From the NCBI RefSeq assembly GCF_029168945.1, contig NC_083605.1, positions 39,817,280-39,881,279 on the forward strand: a stretch of DNA of 64,000 bases, given 5' to 3'. A model generated the notes under the pieces. It saw nothing but the letters and a program-made list of their open reading frames with translations. It did no database searches and was not told the origin of the DNA. Shown here in pieces: positions 45,684 through 58,330 of the stretch. Source of the stretch: Cannabis sativa. Its lineage: Eukaryota; Streptophyta; Magnoliopsida; Rosales; Cannabaceae. Position 1 is the stretch's first letter. Every line of letters starts with the position of its first letter. The position numbers were made by a program, and so were the translations under genes.

Positions 45684-48600
45684 CTACACATGCAGGCACA
45701 ATCAGCATAAAGACTACAAAGCCACCAGTGGGTGACATTCAAGTTATAAATAAAGAGTTATATGCTTCTTCATAAATCACCAATTACTCAGCCAAAATAT
45801 ATATATATATATAATAGAGAGACACAAATGGATGTTTTTGGTCATAGGCATAGCTTGATGCTATCACCTCCTCTTTAGGTCCTGAGTTCGGATCCCCTCC
45901 CCCAATATCAAAAAAAAACACAAAAAAGCATAGGCTTTTAATTTAAAGTGAAGTTCAGATACTGCTTCAACTCAGTGCAATGGTAATAAGTTGGTTTCAA
46001 TGTAGAGCAGCAGGCACCTATACATGAGAAATGACAATGACAAGATTTGGGATGGATTTTATAGTTGAATGATAAAGATGCGCATCTATGATCACCAGCT
46101 TCACAAGTGAATCTCTAATGTCCAGAAAATAATGATCACCAGCATCTATCAGCATCATTTGTACACAAACGTAAGGAGCTAAACTGTCCTCACATTCTCT
46201 TCAACTTATTAAAATAAATCCTCTGTTGAGTTTTTTTTTCTTTTTTTGTCAAATCATTTTTCTTTAAGCAAGAGCTGAGCAAAATGTTCCCAAAGGCAAA
46301 TCGTCCTATAGTATCACATATTGGAACAGAAAATTGTCTTTAGATATCTTATATGATATTACCTAAATTTATTTTATTTCCAATGTAATAGCAATAATAG
46401 TTCCCTAAGCTTGTGTTTAGTTGGAGGTAATGAATTGGATTAGAATGGAAAACGAAACAATTTTTATTCCATTCCTTTGTTTAGTTGCATTTTAAAGTAT
46501 TGGAATATCATTTCAATGGAATGACTTTCCCATCATTTTGGTGGAATAACTATTCCATTTCGAAGTGGAAGGAAAGACCATTCTAATGCAAGATGAGAAA
46601 AAATTTAATAATTTTTTTATGAATTTTTTATGCGATTTAAATATGATTCCCTTCAATTCCTATTCCCACTCCTATTCCTATTCCTATTCCCACTCCTATT
46701 CCTATGTTTTCATTCCTTCCAACCAAACGCCACCTAAATGTCCAAATGGCACATGAATCTTCATCAAAAGTAAACAATTTGATACTCGGCTCTAAACTCT
46801 AAACTCATGCAAACAAATTAATATATTTGTTTAGCAAAACAAACCTTATCGGTTGCAGCCTGCTCAATGACTGCACAGCCAAGATCCAAATTGTCATTGG
46901 TAACAATTTGAACTGCTTGTTCCAGAAGTTCACTAGCAAGATTCAAACCCTGAAGTGAATTCCTCAGTTGACTCAGTATAGAAGTTCGCAAGGGTTCCTG
47001 CCCATCAAACAACAAACATATTACTAAACACACGATTAAGGAAGAAGTTGAGAAGAACAAACAAAGAAAGAACTTCTTGGTTAAAAAAATATACAAAAAG
47101 AAACAAGTATGTCCCCCACCTAGAAACAATAAACATTGAATTGGGGTAAAAAAAAACCAAATATCTAAAAAGAAACAAGTATTTTCCAAAATGCACAATA
47201 AGATTAAAAAAAACCTTGCACGTCACATGCGCTAGACTTCCTGCCAGACTTGCAACCATCAAGTGTGCTGCATTGAATATACGTGTTTCATCCGATTCCA
47301 TGGCATAATCCTACAAATGCAATCAATTAATTATAGTGAAATATAAAACGTGGAAATCAGAAGGCTACCTAACTGAGAAACATATCTAAGATGATGTAGC
47401 TCCATTATTATACAGAAGATGGCATTAGGCTAAGCATCTCTAGAACCGTCAGACGTGAGAGAAAACTCATTTGAACAATGTTAAATTATAGCAAAAGAAC
47501 TTGCCACAAACCAAAAAAAACATAGAATAAGCCAGTAAACAAAGATGAAACCATTCAACATTGAAGGTACCAAACTACAGAACAAGTCTGGGCTGTACCC
47601 ATTTCTTAATTAATCATGTATGTCATCATATAAAGAAGAATGAACCAACCTTTAAAACAAGTTCCTTAGTTGTCTGGGTAGCTATAGAAACACTACGTTG
47701 AACAATACTAGGCACTATCTCTTTAATAGCTCTATCCATTGCAATCGGAACAACTCTACAAAATACAAGAGAGATTAGTGTTAACAACACCCAAGCAGTT
47801 TTACACCCAAAAGAAAGAGGGGGGGGGGGTGGTATTCGTAGCACCTCTGAAAATGCATGTGCAAGCCCAACGCACTAAGCTTCTGGTTGATGATGACATG
47901 AGTACCAATGTTAGGTACTGGTGTGGGAAGCTACAAACAGAAGAAAAAGAGACGTGAAAGTTCTCATCAATGATTCAATCTAATTGCTCTTCACATAATA
48001 AAGGAAAGTAAAAGAGAGGAAAGAAGGATACCTGACTAACAGAGAATGGTGACTGAGGAGTAGCTTGTAGCAGTCCTTGTGCAGATGGAAGCTGATCAGA
48101 CAATCCTAAAGCTGCCAACTTATCATCCTCCATTAATGTACCAGACGAAAGATGTAGAGGAGCAGCATACTAGGCCAAAAATCAAATAATAAAACATTAG
48201 AATATCAAACCAAAGAGAACCCAGAAAAAGTTATTGCTGGCAAAACCAACCTGAGATAATAAATGAGGATGTCCTGCAGAATTAGATGAAGGAGCAACCT
48301 CAAGTGGTAGCTCAACTTGATTTAGTGGAGACATTAGGGTTGATTTAACTTCAGCAACCATTTGAGGTTGCGATGCTCCCACATCTTTATTAGAAAAATC
48401 AGGATTTCCTTCAACTTCTCTCTTGCGATCCTTCAGAAGGGCAGTTGGTGTTATCTCCTTCAAATCCACATTTAGGTTTTTGAATAGAACCTGAGACAAA
48501 AAATTAGCAAAGTTTGATTAAAACACACACACACACACACATATACATAGGATCAACCATTGGTCAGAGAAACTACAGCATAACTAGTACCTCAATGTCG

Positions 48601-51600
48601 AATTTCAGATTCATTTTCAAGTTTGGCATCGAATAAATTTCAGCAAGTAATCCAAGAATTCCCATAGTCCAGGGATTGGGAGGTTGATATGCTAGACTGA
48701 CATTGCATGGTTCCAGGACCTGCAAGTGGCGGAACATTAGCCCTACATCACCTAACTCAGAACGGCAGGCATGATTAGTATAAAGTATATATTTATAGTT
48801 ATATACCTTTGATGTGAATGGTATTACAGCAATCATCAAGCCCTTCTCATATGCCTGTGGAGACAATGAACATGAGCAAAATAACCAAAAAGAATAAAAC
48901 AAAACAGGAGGAGAGTAATGAGGGCACACAGAAAGGAAAATAGCTGACAAAATTAGTACCTCTATAATCAAGGATTTGGGATCTATTTCCCGAGCCCGTA
49001 AAACTTGGTTTCTTCCAATTGTCAACTTTCCAAGCCAGCTTCCTAAATTTTTTAATAATGAACGCTCTTCTGAACTTGATTTTATTAGCTCTGACCCCAA
49101 AAGAACCTAAATTGCGCAAAAATGTTAAAGTCCAACGCATCAAATCAAATATTAAAACACAAAATGCTCAATATTAAACTTGTCAGACATAACCTTGCAG
49201 TTCTCATAAGTGGCCTGAATAATCTCTTTATTCAAGGCCTTTGCATTTACTTTGTCCAGGAATTTCAGGTACAAATCATGAAAATTTGGCTCAATACTTG
49301 CCCTGTAAAAATAGTTTCAGGAGATTTAATGAACTTTTGAACATAATATAATTGAAGTTCAACTGCTAGAATCAACTGATCACAAAAGTACCAGGGCTTT
49401 ATTTCACATATCATAATATGTTTTATACTAAAACAATAATAAGACTCTTGGAAAAGAAAGATTCTTCTTCTATTGTTTTAAATGTGTAATCAGCTCACAA
49501 ATTGAAGACCCTAACTAGTTTTTTGACTAACTGGTATGTTCGAAAAACTCCAAAAATTAATTACTTTGTGCTAAGTGATACCTAAATATATTTAACAGAG
49601 CACATGTATACATATACCATGTCTAAATAACATAATTTTTTTACAATGCATGGCATTTCAAAAAGTCTAACCTTTTCATAACCATGTATTGTGCAAACCA
49701 TGGATAGTGCTGCTCTTTCAATATGTCAATGAATTCCTTTGATTTAGCTTCAAGATTAGCAGAAGAAATATTATTAATTATAAACGAGATCTTGTCCTGA
49801 ACCTCTGATGCTGGAGCCTGTTAACAGAACATGGGAGTTTATTTCAGATCAAGAAAACATAAAGTAACAAAACAAAATAGACTCATATTTTCCTTTCTCC
49901 CAAGGCAGTTGATGGGTCTGCACATCTGCCATACAAAGGTATGCAATACATTTCTAACATTGAAATTTCAATTTCTTCAAAGAGCCAAAATTTATTGGAA
50001 CATGTATATTTTTAACAAATTATATATTGAAGCTAAAATGCATTCAATGATAGAAGTTTCAATATAATTTTAAGGAAATGGATGCTGAAAAGCTATATTA
50101 GGTAAGTTCAAAAAGAATATCTGTGCAACAGAATATGACCCTACTATTATAATAAACTGTAATAAAATTAAATACCTCTATAGGAGTATCCCTTTTCTCT
50201 GCAGCAGCAACTAATGTTTCAATGTTCAGAGCTGACCCAAACCCTGTATGATACGATGTTTAAAAAGGCACCCACACTCAAAGAAGGAATACAAGAAATG
50301 ACAAAAAAGAGGGGAAATTACTTGTGGAAGGAACTCCTCTTGTAGAACGAACAAATCCTTGGGTAGAAGAAAGCATTGCCGGAGAACTAGTTGCACTATG
50401 TAACTGCAGTTTTTCAGTAACATAACACTTAGGTTGGACATTAGATTACTACATGAAGACAAGAGCATGTACTAAATATTTTTGAATAATCAAAGCTTAC
50501 TTTCTGAGCACTACTAGCTTCACCAATAGGAGCACCTGGTGTTTGCACGACAGAAGATAAAGGTGGTTTGTCATTGGATGAAGCCACAGGGATCTTATGA
50601 CGCTCATCAAAAGAGCTATCATGTCTCTGTTGAAGCTGCAGAGAAGAAGAGAGTTGCTGCCCAGAGTGCATGGTACCAGGGACATTCAACTGTAACTAAC
50701 CAAAATTGTGTTAGGCAATCATTCCATCTAATGTTTTCTAAAATGTGTTTTTAAATTTCCATTTCAACAAACAGTAGCAATAGAACTGAAGTGTGGTTGT
50801 ACTGCAAAACATAAATTAAAAAAATGATGCATTGACTGGCATGCTAGCTTAAAATAAGATGCGTCAAAAGGAATCTGTCTATAATGCCACAAGAGTGTTA
50901 TCTATATTATGATTATATATTCATACCAATATTGACTAGACACGCCTTATAATAATTAATACTAAAGTAATAGTGATAGTGAAATATGTGGAGCACAAAC
51001 AGCTAGTAGCATGAGCTTGGTGATGGAAACCTAAAAAAATTAGTGCATGAAGCATATTTTCTCACGTTCAAACCATGTCAGTAAACAGAAAGTCATTATG
51101 CTACAATGAAGTAATGCACACTTGAGAAGAAAAGCATAGTATCTAATGGAAGAGAAAAAAAAAAGATGGCAACCATGGCTTTCGTCCTCTCTCTACCCAT
51201 TTAGCCAAATTATATTGCATCACACAAGACAAGAAATAGGAATCACGACTTACATCCATATGTCCTGATGCCACTTGATATGGGCCATGGTGATGAGCAG
51301 AAGAAGCCTGGTTGCCCCCTTCAGAGTCTGAATGACCTGATGAAATCCTAGCTAGAGCTTGTTCAATGAAAGTAACTAGCTCTAAATGAGTACTACGTAG
51401 ATGGGAAATTTGTAATATATGGTTGCAGTATTGCGGCCACTCTATAAGGCGATCCACAAACTGCTCCAAAGCCTTGGTACCAAACACAAACATCTGCATG
51501 TCAAGAGAGGGAAAAGAGCATAAGCAAAAATAAAATACCAAGTGAATGAAAGAAATTCAATAATAGATACAAACTTTTGAATCAGCAGGTTTGCGCAATG

Positions 51601-54600
51601 CATCCAGAACACCGCGTAGAGCAATCCCAAGTGGAAGATGAGTTACAAGTTGATGCTTGATAACAGAACCTAGGATATACACCAACACCAGAGTATACAA
51701 AATTTAAATCAATTCAAAGACATCGTTGGCATAAATCAATGAAATTAAAATATGATTGGCTTCATCGGAGTAAACCACAATAAGGGTATGCACATAATGT
51801 ATATCGATATGAAAGACAAAGAACCAATGAAAACGAAATGCAATCAGCTTGAGTGCATAATTCAGATACGTTAATTTAATTGACTTTATAAGATCATGCT
51901 CTAGAGATCAAATGTAAAGATAAGAGTAATTCAGATATGTTAATCTAACAGTCAATTATTTAGGAAGTATTAATGCTACATCTTTTCTTCAAAGAAAATT
52001 GATGATTGAATGCAATGCATCATTACAAAAGCATTTGAATAACTAACTAAATAAGATCATGCTCTAGAGATCAAATGTAAAGATAAAGTAAGTAAAATGC
52101 CAAACTGATCCATTATTGCTATTTCAGCCACTAAAAAACAATGCTATCTATCAGCACAGGAAGAAATTACTATCTATAAGCATCAACCTTATACTTTAAA
52201 ATCAAAATGAATGACAAGAAAGTCATTTACCATAAACACCAGGAAAATTATATGAAATCCATAAAAATGCTACAAACTCACCAAAAAGAATGGCTGCAAT
52301 CTTCAATTGCTTTTCGGGATACTTTGGAAAGAACATGTACTCCTCAAACAGATTTGCAATCATGCACTCAAAAATTAAGTTCTTCCTGTAAGTTCGTGCA
52401 ACAATGTCATCTATTACTTCTCAAGATATATACATGAACATTAGTAAGTGATATCAACATATCAGGACATCTATAAACAAAAAGATTCTCTAACAAATGG
52501 TCACAATCAAAACATAAAACATGTGCCAAACAGGAAAAATATCTGGCATCATATTTTCTTGAAGTTTTTGTTGTTTACATCAATGCCGCACAACTTGGAA
52601 TCAATGTAAAATTGAAAGATAAGTGATGATTCCTCCTCAAGAACAAGCAAAAACATTCATAATTAAAAGGTTTGCAATATGAAGAACGCAAACAACATAA
52701 TTATTTATATGTCTGCCCAAGGCACAATAAAACACCCATCACATGGTCACAATACTTTAACATCAAAGATGAAATAAAATAATCATAATGTTATGATTTC
52801 AAAAGCTTATAAACAACAAAAGTCAATTTTTGATAATATCAAAAGTTTTAACTAGTATGGAATTAATTCAATCGGTTCAAAAACTGTACCTATTTACAGA
52901 TGATTCTTTGAAGCGGGCCAACATCTGCACCATTTCAGCAATGGTCAAATTACCAGAAAACATCTGATGGAAGTAAGAGTTGGCTTCAGCTTCAATGTCA
53001 TCTGCATATCCATCAGTTGATGAATCAGCAGTTCCACCATTTTGAAGTCTTGGATTAGAGTCAACAATTGATACATCCAACCTTTCCAATTCCTCAGAAA
53101 GTTGGCTAGAAGTAATCAATCCAGTATGAGATTTAAGGGCCTATTGTCAAAAATCAAAAACAAAGAAATTACATAATTACAGTGAAGAATAAAGTAGTAC
53201 AAAAAAGTTGTATCCCAATTGCAGTACCTTCAAAAAGGTACTAGTAGCATCCGCATAAAGATTGGAGATGGCACCAGAATGTTGGAAAGGTCGGGTGGAA
53301 AAATCATGTGATCCACCAAATTGGATCTCCTTTAAGAACTTGAGGCACTCCTACAAAGTTTAAGTACAATTAGCTCATGATACACAATACTTTTTTATAC
53401 ATATAAAAGAACAAAACCAAATCATTATTTCCTCATTTAGTGCGCAAAGAGTAACCCAGATAACAGCCAATCAAATCTTACCTCAAAGAAAATATCTTTA
53501 TACGTATTCAAATTACCACTCAGCCAATTTTCAAGGTCTACAAGCTCCTTTTTAGAAGCAAGGGCAGCCAACTTGATACTAAATGAAGAAGGAGTCATAT
53601 CTAGCACAGGTGACAATATCTGCAAGCCAAAATATATGCACCAACATATATGAAGGAGAAAAACCATAAAAATCAGCATACTGACGAAACAACATTTAAA
53701 AAAAAAAAAATTAACTAGGATCCTCCTAACCATACAATAACAATATTTTTATTCATTTTTGGGGGAAAGGGGTGGACATCAAGAGGTAGTTTACTGTAAA
53801 CTTACCTTCAGCTCTTGGCAAAGGTCCAGTATTTTTGTAATAATGTCTAAATCACATTTGTGAGCATCTGCAAATCCCCGCAACACCAATTTGGAATTTA
53901 CATGCCAAAGATGAAGAATTATGCTACTAGCCATGGAGTTCTTCACTATGGTAGGAAATACAATCGCAGACACTTCATGTTGCAGCAGATTATATGCAGT
54001 CTGCAATTAATTGGAACTTATAAAGCAATTGATAATATCAAATTAATGTAATATTGTAAAATTAACTGTTGAGAGCAAAGGCATATATGAAGGTGCCAGT
54101 ACGTTTATTTGTGCAATCCCAAGAAGCAAGACTTCAGGACAGTGTTGAAGAGGATAATCAAGCATTGATCGAGCAGTAGAAGCATGACCCCTCTCGGATA
54201 ATTGACACAATACGTCCAAAAGGTCAAGGCACAACCATGCATGATTTGCATGTCCAACTTGAATATTAGGCCCAAAATTCTCCTGAAATGATAGCAGTAG
54301 TTCCTTACAATTGTCAAACGGAGATTATACAAGGGAAGTATGCTATATATAGGATCTTACCAGCTGTCTCTGAGAATGGGAAAAGCTAAAAACTTCGGGT
54401 GGTGCTGATACAGCATATTTAAGAAACGATAACTGACCCTCAGTATTCTTCCAAACACACCCGCAAATCGCATGGAGTGGGAAAGGCTCCTGCACATCTC
54501 AATTCATAAATTTAGAACCAGTATATATTTCTCACTTTTTTGTACTAAAGATCCGCATGACATGCAACTTTAATCACATACCTGGGACACGCGCTTATAT

Positions 54601-56272
54601 ACAGACATAAAGAAGGATAACGCCTCCTGATTATGAATATAGAATCCCTCATGATCCAAATTTTCAATAACATGTATCCAGTTGGTACTAGGTGCCTGTG
54701 TTCAGCATGCAAACGTAAGACATGTGTATGTCTTCTCACCACTGCCCCAAGGTTTAAGAAATATAATCAGCACAAGAAAACATGTAAAACTTACGAGTTG
54801 CTTAATAGTATCAATAAGGACATCGATATTCCAACTATTCAATGAAGGCATTTCAGACAACGTGTTGCAACCAAGAGCCATGCCAAATGTTGAAAATGAG
54901 TTCTGGCTGTCCTCAAGACCAGCATGGGAGCAGGTTATAGTTCCAAGTATCTTAGAAATAGTGATTTCATTGAGCGGTAAGAAAAGGGATAAAATCTCCT
55001 TGCACTGGGAAGCATCAACTGTGCATCCATAACCTAGCTCCTTCATAATATCTCCCAAACTCATTTCCTTCTCCATTTCAGCCAAAATCACATCAAAATC
55101 ATTATCTTCACCCTCGTGCAACAAATCCATATTCCTGTTTAAAAAAAGCAAGAGCTACTAAGGACATGATATTACTTATATTTAAGTGACAAAAGGAAGA
55201 AATAGAAATCATAAAAGTAGTCTTATAACCCAAAAAAAAAAAACTCAAGTACTTAGACAAACAAAGTATTAACAGTACTTCAAGAAATTGGCCTCTCGCT
55301 GTTCATCTGAAACAGAAGGAGTCAGAACAAATTGTGAGACGTCTTTCGGCTGCACCAAAGATAACATCTGTATAAACGAATCTACATGCTTGGAGAGACC
55401 CTCAGACTGCTGGAGGAACATAATGATATTCAAAATTTGCTCAGAAGAATTAAGTGCGACAGGATTTGCACATAACTCTTCAATCTGAGCCATACAAAAG
55501 TTCTTGCCTATAAAACGAAAATATAGTTAAATACTTAACAAATGATTCAAACAAACAAATGGGCTTAATAACTGAAACTCACCACATATCCTGGTGTCAG
55601 AGTTTTCAGAATCAGACAAAGCAAGACCAATGCAAATCTTTTCTGACGCGGATAGGTGCAATGCATTTGAGAAATTCTCAAGTATTGCTTCACTGATCTC
55701 TGAATTTCTTAGTGACTCACAAAACACCGTACTAAAATTAGGTCTATCCAGAAGACATTTGAAAATTGCAGCCACAACTATTTCCAAGGTCGCATTCTTC
55801 GCGTCTGTCCTGTATCTGTTCAGATGATCCAGGCACGTTTGGAGCAGCAAAATCCTTCCCTCGGTTTCATATTCAACGAACTGCAGATAACCATACATTA
55901 ATTCATGTCGACATAATAAATCTTTTACTCAAATTTATAAGACTGCCCTTATTTAAAGAACCACAAATATGAAATAAAATTAGACCATAAGATGCCAATG
56001 CCTGGTAGAATGAATCTTATTCGTCATTAACAAGAGGAGCGTAAAATAAATTAATTAAAAGAGAAATACCCCAAGAAAATGACATTTAGAAATGATAAAT
56101 TCGCAGCGAACACAACAATGGATAATATATATATATTTAAATATAGAGAAAGTGGAAGTGAGATTAGTGGTACCTGAGAGAGGTCCTGAATAACAGAGTC
56201 TGCATTTGCTTCGGTGAGGCTTTGCAGGACAAACCGAATCTGATTGGCAGTAGTTGACGAGAATTTCAGCAT
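39128..56272 (-). CDS. NOT1: NOT1, scaffold subunit of the CCR4-NOT complex (51 coding exons)
   Basis: Spliced from 51 exons with consistent phases and GT-AG introns, this gives 2,406 residues, close to other plant NOT1 proteins. NOT1 is the central cytoplasmic scaffold of CCR4-NOT, which removes mRNA poly(A) tails. It binds CAF1/CCR4, CNOT9-like (CAF40) and NOT2/NOT3 modules. The start at 56272 gives [14 protein letters not shown], the conserved plant N-terminus. An in-frame ATG 21 codons upstream is less likely. Domain order: N-terminal HEAT region (about 1-620), TTP-binding-type helical domain (about 690-815), CAF1-binding MIF4G (about 960-1160), DUF3819/CNOT9-binding helices (about 1285-1420), S/A/Q-rich linker, then the Not1 C-terminal domain (about 1990-2390) ending WVSENAH. 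No frame break or premature stop is seen, so the gene should be functional. Exon coordinates are in the next three entries. Introns carry a MITE and a SINE-like insert. Confidence 0.97.
45797..45813. repeat. (TA)n microsatellite in a NOT1 intron
   Basis: A run of alternating A and T in the intron between NOT1 exons 28 and 29, just upstream of the SINE-like insert. The length is likely polymorphic. Confidence 0.8.
45822..45924 (+). mobile_element. SINE-like insertion in a NOT1 intron
   Basis: A short plus-strand unit (about 45829-45917) contains TTTAGGTCCTGAGTTCGGAT followed by CCCC. This resembles the B box (GGTTCGANNCC) of a tRNA-derived promoter. It ends in an A-run and is flanked by ACACAAA on both sides (45822-45828 and 45918-45924), as expected for LINE-mobilised SINEs. 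The A box is poorly matched. Antisense to NOT1 within intron 28. Confidence 0.5.
46406..46737. mobile_element. Tourist-like MITE in a NOT1 intron
   Basis: A 326-bp unit (46409-46734) with terminal inverted repeats GCTTGTGTTTAGTTGGAGG and the complement of GGTGGCGTTTGGTTGGAAGG, flanked by TAA (46406-46408 and 46735-46737). Subterminal CATTCC/GGAATG and CTATTCC repeats are typical of plant Tourist elements. It is in the same intron as the SINE-like insert and has no coding capacity. The 63-residue frame at 46565-46756 crosses its end and is meaningless. Confidence 0.85.
46845..50689 (-). other. NOT1: NOT1 exons 15-28 (linker, MIF4G/CAF1-binding, DUF3819)
   Basis: Exons in coding order: 50689-50501, 50403-50322, 50243-50176, 49817-49672, 49302-49194, 49106-48960, 48854-48807, 48719-48591, 48490-48251, 48169-48032, 47930-47845, 47755-47650, 47310-47215, 46997-46845. 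They give residues 846-1424. The MIF4G part includes [29 protein letters not shown] and [20 protein letters not shown], the last being the surface that in other species docks the CAF1 deadenylase. DUF3819 includes [31 protein letters not shown] and [19 protein letters not shown]. The exon 15-17 linker is S/Q/P-rich and probably disordered. Confidence 0.9.
48522..48540. repeat. (AC)n microsatellite in a NOT1 intron
   Basis: About nine AC units followed by ATATACATA, in the intron between NOT1 exons 22 and 23. Confidence 0.85.
51254..56272 (-). other. NOT1: NOT1 exons 1-14 (N-terminal HEAT and TTP-binding-type regions)
   Basis: Exons in coding order: 56272-56174, 55880-55583, 55507-55279, 55134-54795, 54695-54582, 54489-54361, 54282-54103, 54000-53806, 53619-53482, 53350-53228, 53140-52890, 52385-52282, 51669-51575, 51493-51254. 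They give residues 1-845. Recognisable blocks are [14 protein letters not shown] (exon 2), [18 protein letters not shown] (exon 3), [20 protein letters not shown] (exon 4), [20 protein letters not shown] (exon 7), [17 protein letters not shown] (exon 9), [20 protein letters not shown] (exon 12) and [16 protein letters not shown] (exon 14). Boundaries were set by splice sites and phase and should be within a base or two. Confidence 0.9.
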
Positions 56273-57330
56273 TGCAACGACAAAGCTATAGTCTAGGGTT
56301 TTCAAACAGGAGAGGGGAAAAAAAAAAGACTGCAAAAGCGAGAGGGTGTGAGATTCTGCGGATGGCGAGATTAGACAACAATGGTGAATTTGGGGGAAAG
56401 ATCGGTGAAGAGGAAGAGAGGGGGTACTTAGATTCAGAGATTTTGGAGACTCGACGAGGTGAGAATCGGGAGAGTGAGACTCGGCTTCGAAATGCCAGTG
56501 CCTATTATACTCAAACTTTTGCCATTGGATTACCTGCGGGTTACCTTATTAGACAGGTGTCACTCTTATAATGGGATCAATAGAGAAGCTTCAAAATAAA
56601 ATAATCTATATAATATCTTTATCTATTTTATTTTATATAAAATGCGGATATATAACATAATTCTTAGTTTATTAGAAATTATTGGGTGAATTTTTATTTA
56701 TATATAATAAAATAAATCCCAAAAATACGATTGAGAATGGAACTCAAATTTACGATGGAGGAAGGATTTATAAGTTTATATAACAGAATTCTTAGTTTAT
56801 GAGAAATTTGGTGAATTTTTATTTATATATAATAAAATAAAAATAAAATAAATCCCAAAAATACGATTGAGAATGGAACCCAAATTTACGATGGAGGAAT
56901 GATTTATAAGTTTTAGACGATTTAGATGGAACGATCGCCGTCACTGTGGGACCGGACTTATGTTTGCCCTAATATTACCTTCACTTGGTGTCTGCACTTG
57001 TCTTCTTTTTCATCTCACTTTGTAGATCGCCGGCCACCCGCATCGGCTGTCCCTGTCGTCTCTCCACTTCTCTTCTCGCACCTCGCCATCTCCGACTCCC
57101 TTGCCCAGCTTCAGCGCCCTTAATAAGGTGGGACTCAATCTAAGTAAAATTTAGGGAAATTAGTGTTATCTAAACTTGGATATTCAATTCAAACCCAAAA
57201 GAAATTTAAGGAAATTTTGTTTAAGCTGATTCATTCCGTTTGTCGTTTTGGCTTGTGCTCTGCTTAGGTTTTTCTCAAGGCGTGGAAAGGGAATTTGTTG
57301 TTGAAAGAGTTGAACTTTCGTTATGAAGTA
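56273..57330. promoter_or_regulatory. Bidirectional upstream region of NOT1 and the CCCH pseudogene
   Basis: About 1.06 kb between the two divergent starts. The first 250 bp next to NOT1 should hold its 5'-UTR and core promoter, with a purine-rich plus strand (GAAGAGGAAGAGAGGGGG, 56407-56424). 56647-56915 is a tandem duplication. 56926-57123 holds a 65-residue frame that reads as low-complexity S/P/L sequence, probably pseudogene 5'-UTR. No TATA box is certain. Confidence 0.5.
56647..56915. repeat. Direct tandem duplication upstream of NOT1
   Basis: Two adjacent copies of a unit of about 130 bp share ATTCTTAGTTTAT, GTGAATTTTTATTTATATAT, CCCAAAAATACGATTGAGAA and TTTACGATGGAGGAA. Copy 2 has an extra AAAATAAAAT block. 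The copies differ at few positions, so the duplication is fairly recent. Confidence 0.9.
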
Positions 57331-57468
57331 ATGGCTCACAGGTTCCTTCGAGATGTTGAGGCCGATGCTTGGGAACGATCCGATTTCCCCATAATCTGCG
57401 AGTTTCGTGATTGTCCTTGCTGGAGCAGAATAGATTTCTTTAAGATGATTTAGATTTATGCCAATATC

Positions 57469-57594
57469 TGTTTTATCTTTTATATAGTTATGTAATTTTT
57501 ACTAATGTTGTTGGTTACATAATTCTTGAAATGTTTTATCTTTTATATAGTTATGTAATTTTTACTAATGTTGTTGGTTACATAATTCTTGAAA
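57469..57594. repeat. 63-bp tandem duplication in pseudogene intron 1
   Basis: Two consecutive 63-bp copies begin TGTTTTATCTTTTATATAG at 57469 and 57532, apparently identical, and the second runs into the 3' splice site of block 2. The duplication covers the branch-site/polypyrimidine region. Confidence 0.9.
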
Positions 57595-57890
57595 TGCAGA
57601 CAAAAGCAAATTATGACAAGGAGTGCAAGATTTGTACATGACCATTCACAGTTTTTAGATAGAGACCGGGTCGGGATGGAAGATGTAAGAAATCGGAGAT
57701 TTGCCAAACTTGCAGTAAAGTGAAAAATGTTTGTCAAGTTTGCCTTTTGGATTTGGAGTATGGTTTACTAGTTCAAGTTTGAGATACTGCAGTTTCTATT
57801 AATTCTAATGAGGCCCTACCCAAGAGTGATGTAAATAGAGAGTTTTTTGCTTAAGAGCACGATCGCAAGGTTTGTTTAAATTTACTTTTA

Positions 57891-58330
57891 TTTGATTGCA
57901 GTAAACAACAATATTGAAACTAAGAAAGAAATATGTAGTAATTTGCACACTTGATATCTATTTTCTTTTTTCTTCGTTTTACTTTTTAATAATGGTTTTA
58001 CTAAGCACTATATTATTCTAGAAGATTTGACTCCTGAGGAGATCATCTGGATTGTTCCTATTTATTTATGTTTTGATGAGAGGATTAAGCTGATTAATGC
58101 AATCTCTTTATTTGATTGCAGTAAACAACAATGTTGAAACTAAGAAAGAAATATGTAGTAATTTGCACACTTATGATATCCATTTTCTTTTTTCTTCTTT
58201 TTACTTTTTAATCATGGTTTTCCTAAGCACTATATTATTCCAGAAGATTTGACTCCTGAGGAGATCATATGGATTGTTCCTATTTATTTATGTTTTGATA
58301 AGAGGATTAAGCTGATTAATGCAATATCTT
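57891..58330. repeat. 220-bp tandem duplication in pseudogene intron 2
   Basis: Two 220-bp units begin TTTGATTGCAGTAAACAACA at 57891 and 58111, with a few substitutions. Each has a splice-acceptor-like TATTATTC(T/C)AG followed by an open stretch of about 30 codons starting E-D-L-T-P-E-E-I-I. I do not recognise that peptide. Confidence 0.88.

Noticed and set aside
46565..46756. 63-residue frame with a Y-S-H-S-Y-S repeat
   Set aside because: It is the translation of CCTATTCC/CCACTCC repeats at the end of a MITE and crosses its boundary.
56272..56335. Upstream in-frame ATG as the NOT1 start
   Set aside because: It would add 21 F/L-rich residues not seen in plant NOT1 proteins, whose conserved start is MLKFSS.
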